A stretch of 64,000 bases of DNA from Stutzerimonas sp. S1. Lineage in GTDB: Bacteria; Pseudomonadota; Gammaproteobacteria; Pseudomonadales; Pseudomonadaceae. Within the stretch, counting starts at the first letter, position 1. Each line of letters starts with the position of its first letter. The position numbers and the translations under genes were made by a program. The stretch is taken from the NCBI RefSeq assembly GCF_025966695.1, contig NZ_JAOEIY010000006.1, positions 124,001 through 188,000 on the forward strand. Direction: 5' to 3'. This document shows positions 10,995 to 19,512 of the stretch, one piece after another. A model generated the notes under the pieces. That model was not told the DNA's origin, did no database searches, and worked only from the letters and a program-made list of their open reading frames with translations.

Positions 10995-11987
10995 ATGTTC
11001 AAGTCTTGTGTCACCGCCCTGGTTGCGGCGCTGTATCTGTTGGGTTCGCCGACCGTCACTGCCGGCGAACCGATCGTCATCAAATTCGCTCACGTGGTAG
11101 CGGACGATACGCCCAAGGGTAAGGGGGCGCTGCTGTTCAAGCAGCTGGTCGAGCAGCGCCTCGCCGGGCAGGTGAAGGTCGAGGTTTATCCCAACTCCAC
11201 GCTGGTCGGCGACGCCGACGAAATGCAGGCGCTGCTGGACAACCGTGTGCAGCTGCTGGCGCCGTCGCTGTCGAAGTTCGAGAAATACACGCGCAAGCTG
11301 CAGGTGTTCGACCTGCCGTTCCTGTTCGATGACGAGGCGGCGGTCAAGCGCTTCCAGAGCCGCGAGAAGAGCCGCGAACTGCTGCGTTCGATGGCTGAGC
11401 ACAACATCTACGGCCTGGCCTACTGGAACAACGGTCTCAAGCAGCTTTCCTCCACCCAAGCGCTGCGCGTACCTGAGGATGCCGCCGGTCTGGCCTTCCG
11501 TGTGCAGCCTTCGGCAGTGCTCGAGGCGCAATTCGCCGCGGTGGGTGCCAAGCCGGTGCGCCTGCCATTTGCCGAGGTGTTCAAGTCGCTGCAGAGCGGC
11601 GTGGTACAGGGCGCGGAGAATCCCTGGTCGAACATTGCCAGCCAGAAGATGCACACGGTGCAGCCGTTCATCAGCGAAACCAATCACGGTGTGCTGGCCT
11701 ACATGCTGGTGACCAATGCCGAGTTCTGGCGCAGCATTCCTTTCGCTACCCGTTCGGAGCTGGAGAACATCATTCTTGAGGTGACACAGGTGGTGAACGA
11801 CGAGGCGGAGGCGCTGAATCGGCGCGACCGCGATCGCATCCTCGCCAGTGGCAGCAGCAAGCTGATCAGCCTGACACCCGAGGAGCGGCAGGCCTGGCGC
11901 GAGAAGATGCTACCGGTGTGGAAGGCTTATGAAGCGGACATCGGTGCCGACGTCATCCGCGCCGCGCTGACGGTCAACCGGCGCTGA
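10995..11987 (+). CDS. TRAP transporter solute-binding protein, DctP family
   Basis: Periplasmic protein of 330 aa with a signal peptide (cleavage near VTAGEP) and the DctP fold. Features are the start IVIKFAHVVADDTPKGKGA, the ligand-Arg region AFRVQPS, and GVVQGAENPWSNI. DctP proteins bind C4-dicarboxylates or other organic acids and deliver them to DctQM. No dctQ or dctM gene adjoins it: the next gene is a DUF488 gene on the opposite strand. I chose the ATG at 10995, preceded by GGGGAG; longer frames from 10731 have no signal peptide. Ligand unknown. Confidence 0.85.
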   Translation: MFKSCVTALVAALYLLGSPTVTAGEPIVIKFAHVVADDTPKGKGALLFKQLVEQRLAGQVKVEVYPNSTLVGDADEMQALLDNRVQLLAPSLSKFEKYTRKLQVFDLPFLFDDEAAVKRFQSREKSRELLRSMAEHNIYGLAYWNNGLKQLSSTQALRVPEDAAGLAFRVQPSAVLEAQFAAVGAKPVRLPFAEVFKSLQSGVVQGAENPWSNIASQKMHTVQPFISETNHGVLAYMLVTNAEFWRSIPFATRSELENIILEVTQVVNDEAEALNRRDRDRILASGSSKLISLTPEERQAWREKMLPVWKAYEADIGADVIRAALTVNRR

Positions 11988-11999
11988 GCGGCGGCGCCA

Positions 12000-12401
12000 T
12001 CACTCCAACAGCTTGCCGGCATAACAGGCCGGCGAGCTCGGCTCGGCGCAGCGCTCCAGCTCGCCGTCCAGCCATTCGGCCAGCACCCGCGCATTGTTCT
12101 GCTGTTCGTCCCGTGCGGCGTAGACCAGCGTGAGCGTGCCCCTGGCGGCCCGCTCTAGCAGCGGCCACCAGTGTTCGGGATGCGCTGCCAGTTCCTGCCG
12201 ATAGCGTTGGCGGAAGCCAGCAAAATCCAGCTGGCCGCCCTTGAATTCACGCCGCAGCGCCGTCGACGGCGCCAGTTGCGGCAGCCAGTCATCTAGCGCC
12301 AGCGCCTCCTTGCGACAGTTGCGGGGCCAAAGTCGGTCGACCAGCACCCGCTGGCCGTCCTCGCTGGTTGGGAGTTCGTAGGCGCGCTTGCAGTGAATCA
12401 T
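12000..12401 (-). CDS. DUF488 family protein
   Basis: Cytoplasmic protein of 133 aa with the DUF488 pattern: KRAYE near the start, the strongly conserved LVDRLWPRN, FRQRYRQEL, and a C-terminal segment TLVYAARDEQQNNA. Function is not established in the family. The start has a very strong Shine-Dalgarno (GGAGGAG). Convergent with the TRAP binding protein gene, 12 bases apart, and probably monocistronic. Confidence 0.82.
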   Translation of the reverse strand: MIHCKRAYELPTSEDGQRVLVDRLWPRNCRKEALALDDWLPQLAPSTALRREFKGGQLDFAGFRQRYRQELAAHPEHWWPLLERAARGTLTLVYAARDEQQNNARVLAEWLDGELERCAEPSSPACYAGKLLE

Positions 12402-12429
12402 CGTGGGTCTCCTCCAATTTTCAGCATAG

Positions 12430-12523
12430 AAAAACCCGACTGCGGTGCTGGGGTATTTATTACTGGCTGCCTTGTCATTTATACCCAGTTGTCGCAGGTA
12501 TCTTTTACCTGTGTTTTTGTAAC
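12430..12523 (+). terminator. Terminator-like hairpin in an AT-rich spacer (possible small RNA 3' end)
   Basis: CAGGTA (12495-12500) and TACCTG (12506-12511) form a 6-bp stem with a 5-base loop followed by TGTTTTTGT, which looks like a Rho-independent terminator on the plus strand. No plus-strand gene lies upstream: the spacer separates divergent genes at 12401 and 12608. Upstream bases hold a second inverted repeat (CTGGGGTAT near 12451, ATACCCAG near 12481). A short transcript ending here is possible but unproven. Confidence 0.4.
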
Positions 12524-12607
12524 TAGTTGATTTTTAAGCAGTGATCTTCCGGCACGGTTCCTGAAAAGACTGGGGTGCGACATCCCATATTTTCCAAGGA
12601 GCATCCC

Positions 12608-12958
12608 ATGAAGAAATTGATCGTAGCGGCCCTCAGTGCAGCAATTCTCTCCTGCGGTCTGGCCCAGGCCGATGAAGTGCTCGAAGTGCATCGCGACCGC
12701 GCCGTCGGCGCTGGGTTCGGCGGTCTCAGCGGTTTCATGCTCGGCGCGGTCGCCGGGCCGGTCGGCGCGCTGGTGGGTGGCGGCCTCGGCTGGCTGGCCG
12801 GGCGCGGCGTGCAGCAGGCGGCCGGGCTGGAGCAGACGCTCTACGTGGTGCGCAAGGAAGACGGCAGCATCGATCGTATCCGCAGTTCCGACGGGCGCTT
12901 CCTGCAAGGCCAGCATATTCGTCGCGACGGCGCCGAGATCACTGCCATGCGCCCCTGA
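12608..12958 (+). CDS. Small exported glycine-zipper protein
   Basis: Protein of 116 aa with a signal peptide (MKKLIVAALSAAILSCGLAQA) and a central glycine-rich hydrophobic stretch (about residues 37-65, repeated GxxxG spacing in GAGFGGLSGFMLGAVAGPVG). This is typical of glycine-zipper proteins that insert into or associate with the envelope. The C-terminal half (YVVRKEDGSIDRIRSSDGRF) is soluble. The start ATG has AAGGAG seven bases upstream. Function unknown; possibly a small outer-membrane or periplasmic stress protein. Confidence 0.7.
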   Translation: MKKLIVAALSAAILSCGLAQADEVLEVHRDRAVGAGFGGLSGFMLGAVAGPVGALVGGGLGWLAGRGVQQAAGLEQTLYVVRKEDGSIDRIRSSDGRFLQGQHIRRDGAEITAMRP

Positions 12959-13054
12959 ACGGCCGCGCCGCTGGCAGCCGGCGCCGGCAATGTTTTGCCA
13001 GGCGCGGGCGGCTGGGGGATGATCCTGCCCCGCACCCGATCAAAGGAGCCTGTG

Positions 13055-13495
13055 ATGAGTTATTCCGTGCTGCATATCGTGCACCTGCTGGCGGCGATCT
13101 TCTTCATCGGCACGTTGTTCGTCGAGGTGCTGATCCTCGACCGCATCCGCCCGCAACTGGGTGAGCAGGTCATGCAGCCGGTGGACAAGGCGGTCGGTGC
13201 ACGGTCGCGGGTGGTGTTGCACTGGGTGGTGCTGTTCGTCTACGGCGCCGGTATCGGGTTGGCCTGGTACCACCGCCAGGCGCTGGCCGATCCGTTCGCC
13301 AGCAGCTTTGGCCTGCTGCTGAGCCTGAAGATCCTGCTGGCGGTCGGGGTGTTTTTCACCTTCGGCCTGGTGGCGATCCTGCTGCGTGGTGGGCGCATGA
13401 CGCCGGCGCGCTATCGGGCCATCCACTGGGCGATCTTCCTGCAGATGATCGGCATCGTGCTGCTGGCCAAGGGCATGTTCTACCTGCACTGGTAG
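13055..13495 (+). CDS. Four-helix membrane protein, CopD/DUF2269-like
   Basis: Integral membrane protein of 146 aa with four hydrophobic segments (about 5-25, 50-70, 85-110, 120-142). The pattern HIVHLLAAIFFIGTLFVEVL, LHWVVLFVYGAGI and IHWAIFLQMIGIVLLAKG, with a histidine in helices 1, 2 and 4, resembles small cytochrome b/CopD-like membrane proteins where histidines bind heme or metal. Start ATG preceded by AAAGGAG. Follows the glycine-zipper gene by 96 bases; co-transcription is possible. Function unassigned. Confidence 0.6.
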   Translation: MSYSVLHIVHLLAAIFFIGTLFVEVLILDRIRPQLGEQVMQPVDKAVGARSRVVLHWVVLFVYGAGIGLAWYHRQALADPFASSFGLLLSLKILLAVGVFFTFGLVAILLRGGRMTPARYRAIHWAIFLQMIGIVLLAKGMFYLHW

Positions 13496-13679
13496 CACGC
13501 CACGCGACGGTGCAGGGTACGCGCGTAGCAGGTTCGCGTTTGCCCATCATGACGTCGGTCAAGCGCGACGCGCTCTTCGCCACGGTTATCCCTGCCGATT
13601 CAGCCGCTGTAGCCTCGTTGCGTTCTGCACCGCGCTGGCTATGGTGGCCTCATTGCATTTTCCGATCAGGGGTTCGAGC

Positions 13680-14927
13680 ATGAATTTCGCCTACAGCCCG
13701 CGCGTGGAGGCGCTGCGCCAGCAGCTGCGCGCATTCATGGACCAGCACATCGTGCCGCGTATCGGCGCCTGGCATGCCGAGGTCGACGCTGGCCAGTATC
13801 CCGTGTCGTTCATGGATGACCTCAAGGCACTGGCGCGTGAGGAGGGGTTGTGGAACCTGTTCCTGCCGTCGCTCGGCGAGGATGAGCCGGGCATGGGCCT
13901 GAGCAATCTGGAGTACGCCCCGCTGGCGGAGATCATGGGCCGGGTGCACTGGGCGTCCGAGGTGTTCAACTGCAACGCGCCGGACACCGGCAACATGGAG
14001 CTGCTGCACCTGTTCGCCACGCCCGAGCAGCGCGAGCGCTGGCTTGAGCCGCTGCTGGAGGGCCAGATCCGCTCGGCGTTCGCCATGACCGAACCGGACG
14101 TGCCGTCGTCGGACGCCACCAATATCCAGACGCTGATCCGTCGCGACGGCGACGACTACGTGATCAACGGGCGCAAGTGGTTCATTACCAATGCCTCGCA
14201 TCCCAACTGCAAGCTGCTGATCGTCATGGGCAAGACCGATCCGTCCGCCGACACTCATCAGCAGCAGAGCATGATCCTGGTGCCGTTCGACGCGCCGGGT
14301 GTCGAGCTGGTGCGCAACATCCCGGTGATGAGCCACATCGCGCCGGAAGGCCACAGCGAACTGCTGCTGAAGAACGTGCGGGTGCCGGCAAGCAACCTGC
14401 TGGGTCGGGAGGGCGACGGTTTCATGATGGCCCAGGCGCGGCTCGGTCCGGGCCGTATCCACCACTGCATGCGTTCGATTGGCATGGCCGAGCTGGCGCT
14501 GGAACTGATGGTCGAGCGCTGCCAGGAGCGCAAGGCGTTCGGCAAGTACCTGCATCAATACTCGAATATCGGCGACTGGATCGCCGAGTCGCGCATCGAG
14601 ATCGAGCAGGCGCGCCTGCTGGTACTCAAGACCGCGTGGATGATCGATGAGGTCGGTGCCAAGGCGGCACGCAAGGAGATTGCCATGATCAAGGCGCTGG
14701 TACCGCGCATGCACACTCGGGTGGTTGATCGCGCGATCCAGGTCTACGGTGCGATGGGTCTGACCCCGGACACGCCGCTGGCGGACATGTGGACCGGTGG
14801 CCGCGCCCTGCGCTTCGCCGACGGCCCTGATCAGGTGCACCTGCGCAGCATCGCCAAGATGGAAATCAAGGCCAGCGAGGCCTCGCGTGGCGCCACGGCG
14901 GCCTACCTGACGCCCGGGCGCCACTGA
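13680..14927 (+). CDS. Acyl-CoA dehydrogenase (ACAD10/11-like)
   Basis: FAD-dependent acyl-CoA dehydrogenase of 415 aa. The middle beta domain contains AFAMTEPDVPSSDATNI, the FAD/substrate signature. The C-terminal helical domain holds ERKAFGKYLHQ, AIQVYGAMGLT and WTGGRALRFADGPDQVH. It oxidises an acyl-CoA to the enoyl-CoA and passes electrons to ETF. The resemblance is closer to the ACAD10/11-type long family than to FadE. The start at 13680 (MNFAYSP) is the one that begins the dehydrogenase N-domain. Followed by a clear terminator; substrate unknown. Confidence 0.88.
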   Translation: MNFAYSPRVEALRQQLRAFMDQHIVPRIGAWHAEVDAGQYPVSFMDDLKALAREEGLWNLFLPSLGEDEPGMGLSNLEYAPLAEIMGRVHWASEVFNCNAPDTGNMELLHLFATPEQRERWLEPLLEGQIRSAFAMTEPDVPSSDATNIQTLIRRDGDDYVINGRKWFITNASHPNCKLLIVMGKTDPSADTHQQQSMILVPFDAPGVELVRNIPVMSHIAPEGHSELLLKNVRVPASNLLGREGDGFMMAQARLGPGRIHHCMRSIGMAELALELMVERCQERKAFGKYLHQYSNIGDWIAESRIEIEQARLLVLKTAWMIDEVGAKAARKEIAMIKALVPRMHTRVVDRAIQVYGAMGLTPDTPLADMWTGGRALRFADGPDQVHLRSIAKMEIKASEASRGATAAYLTPGRH

Positions 14928-14952
14928 GCTGCAGCCTTTGAGGAAATTCGAG

Positions 14953-14978
14953 CGCGCCGACCGGCGCGTTCTGTTTTT
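14953..14978 (+). terminator. Rho-independent terminator after the acyl-CoA dehydrogenase gene
   Basis: CGCGCC-GACC-GGCGCG hairpin (6-bp stem, 4-base loop) followed by TTCTGTTTTT, 25 bases after the stop codon. It isolates the nos operon from upstream transcription. Confidence 0.85.
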
Positions 14979-15136
14979 CAGCGGCCGGCCATTGCGGAAT
15001 CCCGTCAGGCCCAGGGCGTGGAATAGCGTTCCGCGCGATCTGGCCTAGACTCGACTTAATCATGCGGTCAGATAATCCGTGATAGGGTCGCGACTCGTTG
15101 ACATGGCTCAATGGAATCGTGACTCCGCGCCCAGGC

Positions 15137-15150
15137 TTGATTGCAGTCAA
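15137..15150. promoter_or_regulatory. DNR/FNR-type box upstream of nosR
   Basis: TTGATTGCAGTCAA matches TTGAT-N4-ATCAA at nine of ten defined positions. Its centre is 72 bases before the nosR start, so a class II promoter with start near 15185 would leave a leader of about 30 bases. The likely activator is a Crp/Fnr-family NO or oxygen sensor encoded elsewhere. Confidence 0.85.
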
Positions 15151-15215
15151 GGGGAAAGCGCCAGAGCCTCACCTACCATGCGCCGCACATCCAGCAGTGG
15201 AAGTAAGGTAACTTC

Positions 15216-17393
15216 ATGAAACCCCATCGCTTTTCTTTTCGCAGCCTGCTGCGCTCATGGGGGAATGGCCTCGTAATGCTCCTGGCCCTGACGCTCTGTG
15301 CCGCGCAGGTACAGGCCAAGGCCTACGAAGTCGAACAACAACGCATTGAGCAGTTCTTTCCCGAAGCCGACTCCATCTCCGAACCGCAGGGCGACTATCA
15401 GGTCCGCACCCTGACCAAGGGCGACGAGGTGCTCGGCTATGCCTTCCAGAGCATCCACGTCACTGACATTCCGGCGTACTCCGGTAAGCCGATCAACATG
15501 CAGGTGCTGCTCGATCCGCAGGGCACCATCGTTGACGCCTATGTGCTGGAACACCACGAGCCGATCCTGCTGATCGGTATTCCCGAGCAGAAGCTGCACG
15601 ACTTCAACGCCAAGTACGCTGGCATCAAGGCCAATCAGCGCGTGGTGGTTGGCCGTTCCGGCGATGCCAATGCGGTGACCATCGATGCCGTGACCGGCGC
15701 CACCGTTACGGTGATGGTGGTCAACGAGATCGTCATGCGTGCGGCGCACGACGTAGCCGTATCGCTGGGCCTGATCGAGGCGAACGCCAGTGCGCGGGCG
15801 AAGCCGGCTACCGTGCGCGAGGACGTTTACCAGCCCGCCAGCTGGGCGGAACTGACCGGCAATGGTGCGATCCGTCGTCTGCGCCTGACCAATGGCCAGA
15901 TCAACGAAGCCTTCAAGGGCACCGAGGCCGAAGGCGTCGACGAGGCGCCGGCCGAGGAGATCGACGAGACCTTCATCGACCTCTACGTAGCTCAGCTGGA
16001 TCCGCCGACTATCGGTCGCAACCTGCTGGGTGACAGCCAGTTCCGCTTCCTGCAGGAAGAGCTCAAGCCGGGCGAGCATGCCATCGCGGTGTTGGGCAGT
16101 GGCGAGTATTCCTTCAAGGGTTCGGGCTATGTGCGCGGCGGCATCTTCGACCGGGTGCAGCTACGCCAGTTCGGCAACATCATCAGTTTCCGCGACCTGG
16201 ACTTCCAGCGGCTCAACGATGTGTACGCCGAAGGGATGCCGGACTTCAGCGAGATGGCGATCTTCATCATCCGCGAGCAGGCCGGCTTCGATCCGGGCAC
16301 GCCGTGGACGCTGGAACTGCTGGTACGCCGCCAGACCGGCCCGACCAGCGGCATGTTCACCAGCTTCGAGCTGCCCTACCAGATGCCCGAGGACTACATC
16401 GAGCGGCCGCAACCCACCGCTGAAGAGCTGGCCGCCATCGAGGAAGCCAATCGTCCGATGTGGCTGAACATCTGGTACCAGAAGAGCTTTCAGATCGGCG
16501 TGATCGTCGCGGCGCTGCTGCTGCTGACGGTGATCCTCTTCCTGCAGGACAAGTTCACCCAGAAACCGCATTTCCTCCACTGGCTGCGCCGTGGCTACCT
16601 GGTGTTCACCGTGGTGTTCATTGGCTGGTACGCGCTGGGGCAGCTGTCGGTGGTCAACGTGCTGACCTTCGTCCACGCGCTGTTCCAGGACTTCCGCTGG
16701 GAGCTGTTCCTCTCCGATCCGGTGATCTTCATCATCTGGACCTTCACCGCCGGCAGCATCCTGCTCTGGGGCCGTGGCGTGTTCTGCGGCTGGCTGTGCC
16801 CGTTCGGTGCGTTGCAGGAGCTGATCAACGAAGCCTCGCGCAAGCTGAAGATTCCGCAGTACGAGCTGCCCTTCGCCGTGCATGAGCGGCTCTGGGCGAT
16901 CAAGTACATCGTCTTGCTGGTGCTGTTCGGCATTTCGCTGGAGTCCATGTCGATGGCCGAGCAGGCCGCCGAGGTCGAGCCGTTCAAGACCGCCATCACC
17001 CTCAAGTTCGACCGCCAGTGGTGGTTCGTCGCCTACGCGGTGTTCCTCCTGGTGATCAATATCTTCACCCGCAAGGTGTACTGCCGCTACGTCTGCCCGC
17101 TGGGCGCGGCGCTGGCGATTCCCACCAAGCTGCGTCTGTTCGACTGGCTCAAGCGCCGCAAGGAGTGTGGCAACCCCTGCCAGCTGTGCGCCAAGGAATG
17201 CGAGATCCAGGCGATCCATCCGGACGGCCACATCAATGCCAACGAGTGCCACTACTGTCTCGATTGCCAGATGACCTATCACAACGAGAACAAGTGTCCG
17301 CCGCTGGTGAACAAGAACAAGCGCAAGAAACGCGACAAGAAGGCCCCGGCCGAACCTGCATTGATCCCCGTAGTGCAAGTGGTGGAACCCTGA
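15216..17393 (+). CDS. nosR: NosR, membrane flavo-iron-sulfur protein for N2O reduction
   Basis: Protein of 725 aa needed for nosZ expression and for electron supply to N2O reductase. An N-terminal signal/TM segment is followed by a periplasmic FMN-binding domain with the covalent-flavin motif TGAT near residue 165, and then a hydrophobic C-terminal half with several TM helices (from about residue 425). Cytoplasmic cysteine motifs are CGWLCPFG, CRYVCPLG and a ferredoxin-like set CGNPCQLCAKEC and CHYCLDCQ...KC. All key motifs are intact. First gene of the nos operon, behind a DNR-type box; AAGG precedes the ATG. Confidence 0.97.
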   Translation: MKPHRFSFRSLLRSWGNGLVMLLALTLCAAQVQAKAYEVEQQRIEQFFPEADSISEPQGDYQVRTLTKGDEVLGYAFQSIHVTDIPAYSGKPINMQVLLDPQGTIVDAYVLEHHEPILLIGIPEQKLHDFNAKYAGIKANQRVVVGRSGDANAVTIDAVTGATVTVMVVNEIVMRAAHDVAVSLGLIEANASARAKPATVREDVYQPASWAELTGNGAIRRLRLTNGQINEAFKGTEAEGVDEAPAEEIDETFIDLYVAQLDPPTIGRNLLGDSQFRFLQEELKPGEHAIAVLGSGEYSFKGSGYVRGGIFDRVQLRQFGNIISFRDLDFQRLNDVYAEGMPDFSEMAIFIIREQAGFDPGTPWTLELLVRRQTGPTSGMFTSFELPYQMPEDYIERPQPTAEELAAIEEANRPMWLNIWYQKSFQIGVIVAALLLLTVILFLQDKFTQKPHFLHWLRRGYLVFTVVFIGWYALGQLSVVNVLTFVHALFQDFRWELFLSDPVIFIIWTFTAGSILLWGRGVFCGWLCPFGALQELINEASRKLKIPQYELPFAVHERLWAIKYIVLLVLFGISLESMSMAEQAAEVEPFKTAITLKFDRQWWFVAYAVFLLVINIFTRKVYCRYVCPLGAALAIPTKLRLFDWLKRRKECGNPCQLCAKECEIQAIHPDGHINANECHYCLDCQMTYHNENKCPPLVNKNKRKKRDKKAPAEPALIPVVQVVEP

Positions 17394-17468
17394 GTGACCG
17401 CCCGCGGGCGCGCCGCTCGAAACTGGTCGTCTGACCTGAGTGTGAAAGCGATAAGGAGCAAGACCCCC

Positions 17469-19382
17469 ATGAGTGACAAGAGCAAGAACAATCCCGAAAC
17501 GCTGGAGAAGGGTGGCCTCAGTCGCCGCGGCTTCCTCGGCGCAACCGCCATGACGGGCGCGGCCGTTGCCGCCACTGCCCTGGGCACCTCCGTCATGACC
17601 CGCGAGTCCTTCGCGGCGGCAGTCAAGGACGCTCAGTCCAAGATTCACGTCGGACCGGGCGAGCTGGACGAGTACTACGGCTTCTGGAGCGGCGGCCACC
17701 AGGGCGAAGTACGCGTACTGGGCGTGCCGTCGATGCGCGAGCTGATGCGTATCCCGGTATTCAACGTCGATTCGGCTACCGGCTGGGGTCTGACCAATGA
17801 GAGTAAGGCGGTGCTGGGTGACAGCTCCAAGTTCCTCAACGGTGACTGCCACCACCCGCACATCTCCATGACCGACGGCAAGTACGACGGCAAGTACCTG
17901 TTCATCAACGACAAGGCCAACACCCGCGTCGCCCGTATCCGCCTGGATATCATGAAGTGCGACAAGATCCTCACCGTGCCGAACTGCCAGGCGATCCACG
18001 GCCTGCGTCTGCAGAAGGTGCCGCACACCAAGTACGTGTTCGCCAACGCCGAATTCGTCATCCCGCACCCGAACGACGGCAAGGTGTTCGACCTGCAGGA
18101 TGAGAACAGCTACACCATGTACAACGTGATCGACGCCGAAAAGATGGAAATGGCGTTCCAGATCATCGTCGACGGCAACCTCGATAACACCGACGCCGAC
18201 TACACCGGCCGTTTCGCCGCCTCCACCTGCTACAACTCGGAGAAGGCCTACGACCTGGGCGGCATGATGCGCAACGAGCGCGACTGGGTGGTGGTGTTCG
18301 ACATCCACGCCGCCGAAAAAGCGGTCAAGGCTGGCAAGTTCATCACCCTCGGCGACTCCAAGGTGCCGGTGCTCGACGGTCGCAAGAAGGGCGACAAGGA
18401 CAGCGAGTTCACCCGCTACATTCCGGTGCCGAAGAATCCGCACGGCTGCAACACCTCGCCGGACGGCAAGTACTTCATCGCCAACGGCAAGCTGTCGCCG
18501 ACCTGCTCGATGATCGCCATCGACATGCTGCCCGACCTGTTCGCCGGCAAGCTCAAGGACCCGCGTGATGTTGTCGTCGGCGAGCCGGAGCTGGGTCTTG
18601 GCCCGCTGCACACCACCTTCGATGGTCGCGGCAACGCCTACACCACGCTGTTCATCGACAGCCAGCTGGTCAAGTGGAACATGGAAGACGCGGTGCGCGC
18701 CTACAAGGGCGAGAAGGTCAACTACATCCGCCAGAAGCTGGACGTGCACTACCAGCCGGGCCACAACCACGCGTCGCTGTGCGAAACGCGCGAAGCGGAC
18801 GGCAAATGGGTCGTCGTGCTGTCGAAGTTCTCCAAGGACCGCTTCCTGCCGACCGGCCCGCTGCATCCGGAAAACGATCAGCTGATCGACATTTCCGGCG
18901 ACGAGATGAAGCTGGTGCACGACGGCCCGACCTTCGCCGAGCCGCACGACTGCATCATGGCCCGCCGCGACCAGATCAAGACCAAGAAGATCTGGGACCG
19001 CAACGATCCGTACTTCGCCGGCACCGTGGAGATGGCCAAGAAAGACGGCATCAACCTGGAAACCGACAACAAGGTCATCCGCGACGGCAACAAGGTGCGC
19101 GTGTACATGACCTCGATGGCGCCGGCCTACGGCGTCACCGAGTTCACCGTCAAGCAGGGCGATGAAGTCACCGTGACCATCACCAACATCGACCAGATCG
19201 AGGACGTGTCCCACGGTTTCGTCATGGTCAACCACGGTGTGAGCATGGAGATCAGCCCGCAGCAGACCTCTTCCATTACCTTTGTGGCCGATAAGCCCGG
19301 TCTGCACTGGTACTACTGCAGCTGGTTCTGCCACGCGCTGCACATGGAAATGGTCGGCCGCATGATGGTCGAGCCGGCGTAA
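17469..19382 (+). CDS. nosZ: Nitrous oxide reductase
   Basis: Periplasmic multicopper enzyme of 637 aa that reduces N2O to N2, the last step of denitrification. A twin-arginine signal (SRRGFLGATAMTG) shows Tat export of the folded protein, typical of clade I NosZ. A seven-bladed propeller carrying the CuZ histidines is followed by a C-terminal cupredoxin CuA domain with C617 and C621 in CSWFCHALHMEM and the His of EDVSHGF. I chose the ATG at 17469 because AAGGAG precedes it and the Tat motif follows. A strong hairpin follows the gene, before nosD. Confidence 0.98.
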   Translation: MSDKSKNNPETLEKGGLSRRGFLGATAMTGAAVAATALGTSVMTRESFAAAVKDAQSKIHVGPGELDEYYGFWSGGHQGEVRVLGVPSMRELMRIPVFNVDSATGWGLTNESKAVLGDSSKFLNGDCHHPHISMTDGKYDGKYLFINDKANTRVARIRLDIMKCDKILTVPNCQAIHGLRLQKVPHTKYVFANAEFVIPHPNDGKVFDLQDENSYTMYNVIDAEKMEMAFQIIVDGNLDNTDADYTGRFAASTCYNSEKAYDLGGMMRNERDWVVVFDIHAAEKAVKAGKFITLGDSKVPVLDGRKKGDKDSEFTRYIPVPKNPHGCNTSPDGKYFIANGKLSPTCSMIAIDMLPDLFAGKLKDPRDVVVGEPELGLGPLHTTFDGRGNAYTTLFIDSQLVKWNMEDAVRAYKGEKVNYIRQKLDVHYQPGHNHASLCETREADGKWVVVLSKFSKDRFLPTGPLHPENDQLIDISGDEMKLVHDGPTFAEPHDCIMARRDQIKTKKIWDRNDPYFAGTVEMAKKDGINLETDNKVIRDGNKVRVYMTSMAPAYGVTEFTVKQGDEVTVTITNIDQIEDVSHGFVMVNHGVSMEISPQQTSSITFVADKPGLHWYYCSWFCHALHMEMVGRMMVEPA

Positions 19383-19390
19383 GCCGAACT

Positions 19391-19419
19391 TCCCGTCCGG
19401 CCTCAGGCCGGGCGGGAAT
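19391..19419 (+). terminator. Strong hairpin between nosZ and nosD
   Basis: TTCCCGTCCGGCC (19391-19403) pairs with GGCCGGGCGGGAA (19407-19419) around a TCA loop: 13 bp with one G-T pair. No T-run follows, so it may act as a partial terminator or a 3' stabiliser that raises nosZ mRNA over nosDFYL. Confidence 0.7.
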
Positions 19420-19512
19420 CCTTGCAAACGAATCCCTTGTATTTGCACCGGCAGGCTTGCCGGCGCCTTGAAACACCCGCAATCTGCCTGGACGCTGAAT
19501 AAGGTAACTGTC

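Noticed and set aside
16161..19448. A 1095-codon open frame on the minus strand opposite nosR and nosZ
   Set aside because: It mirrors two well-supported genes; in GC-rich DNA the antisense frame lacks stops by codon bias. Its translation is His/Val/Asp-rich without family motifs.
19468..19512. Upstream start for nosD giving 451 aa
   Set aside because: No ribosome site there, while the GTG at 19513 has AAGG and gives a normal signal peptide and family length.
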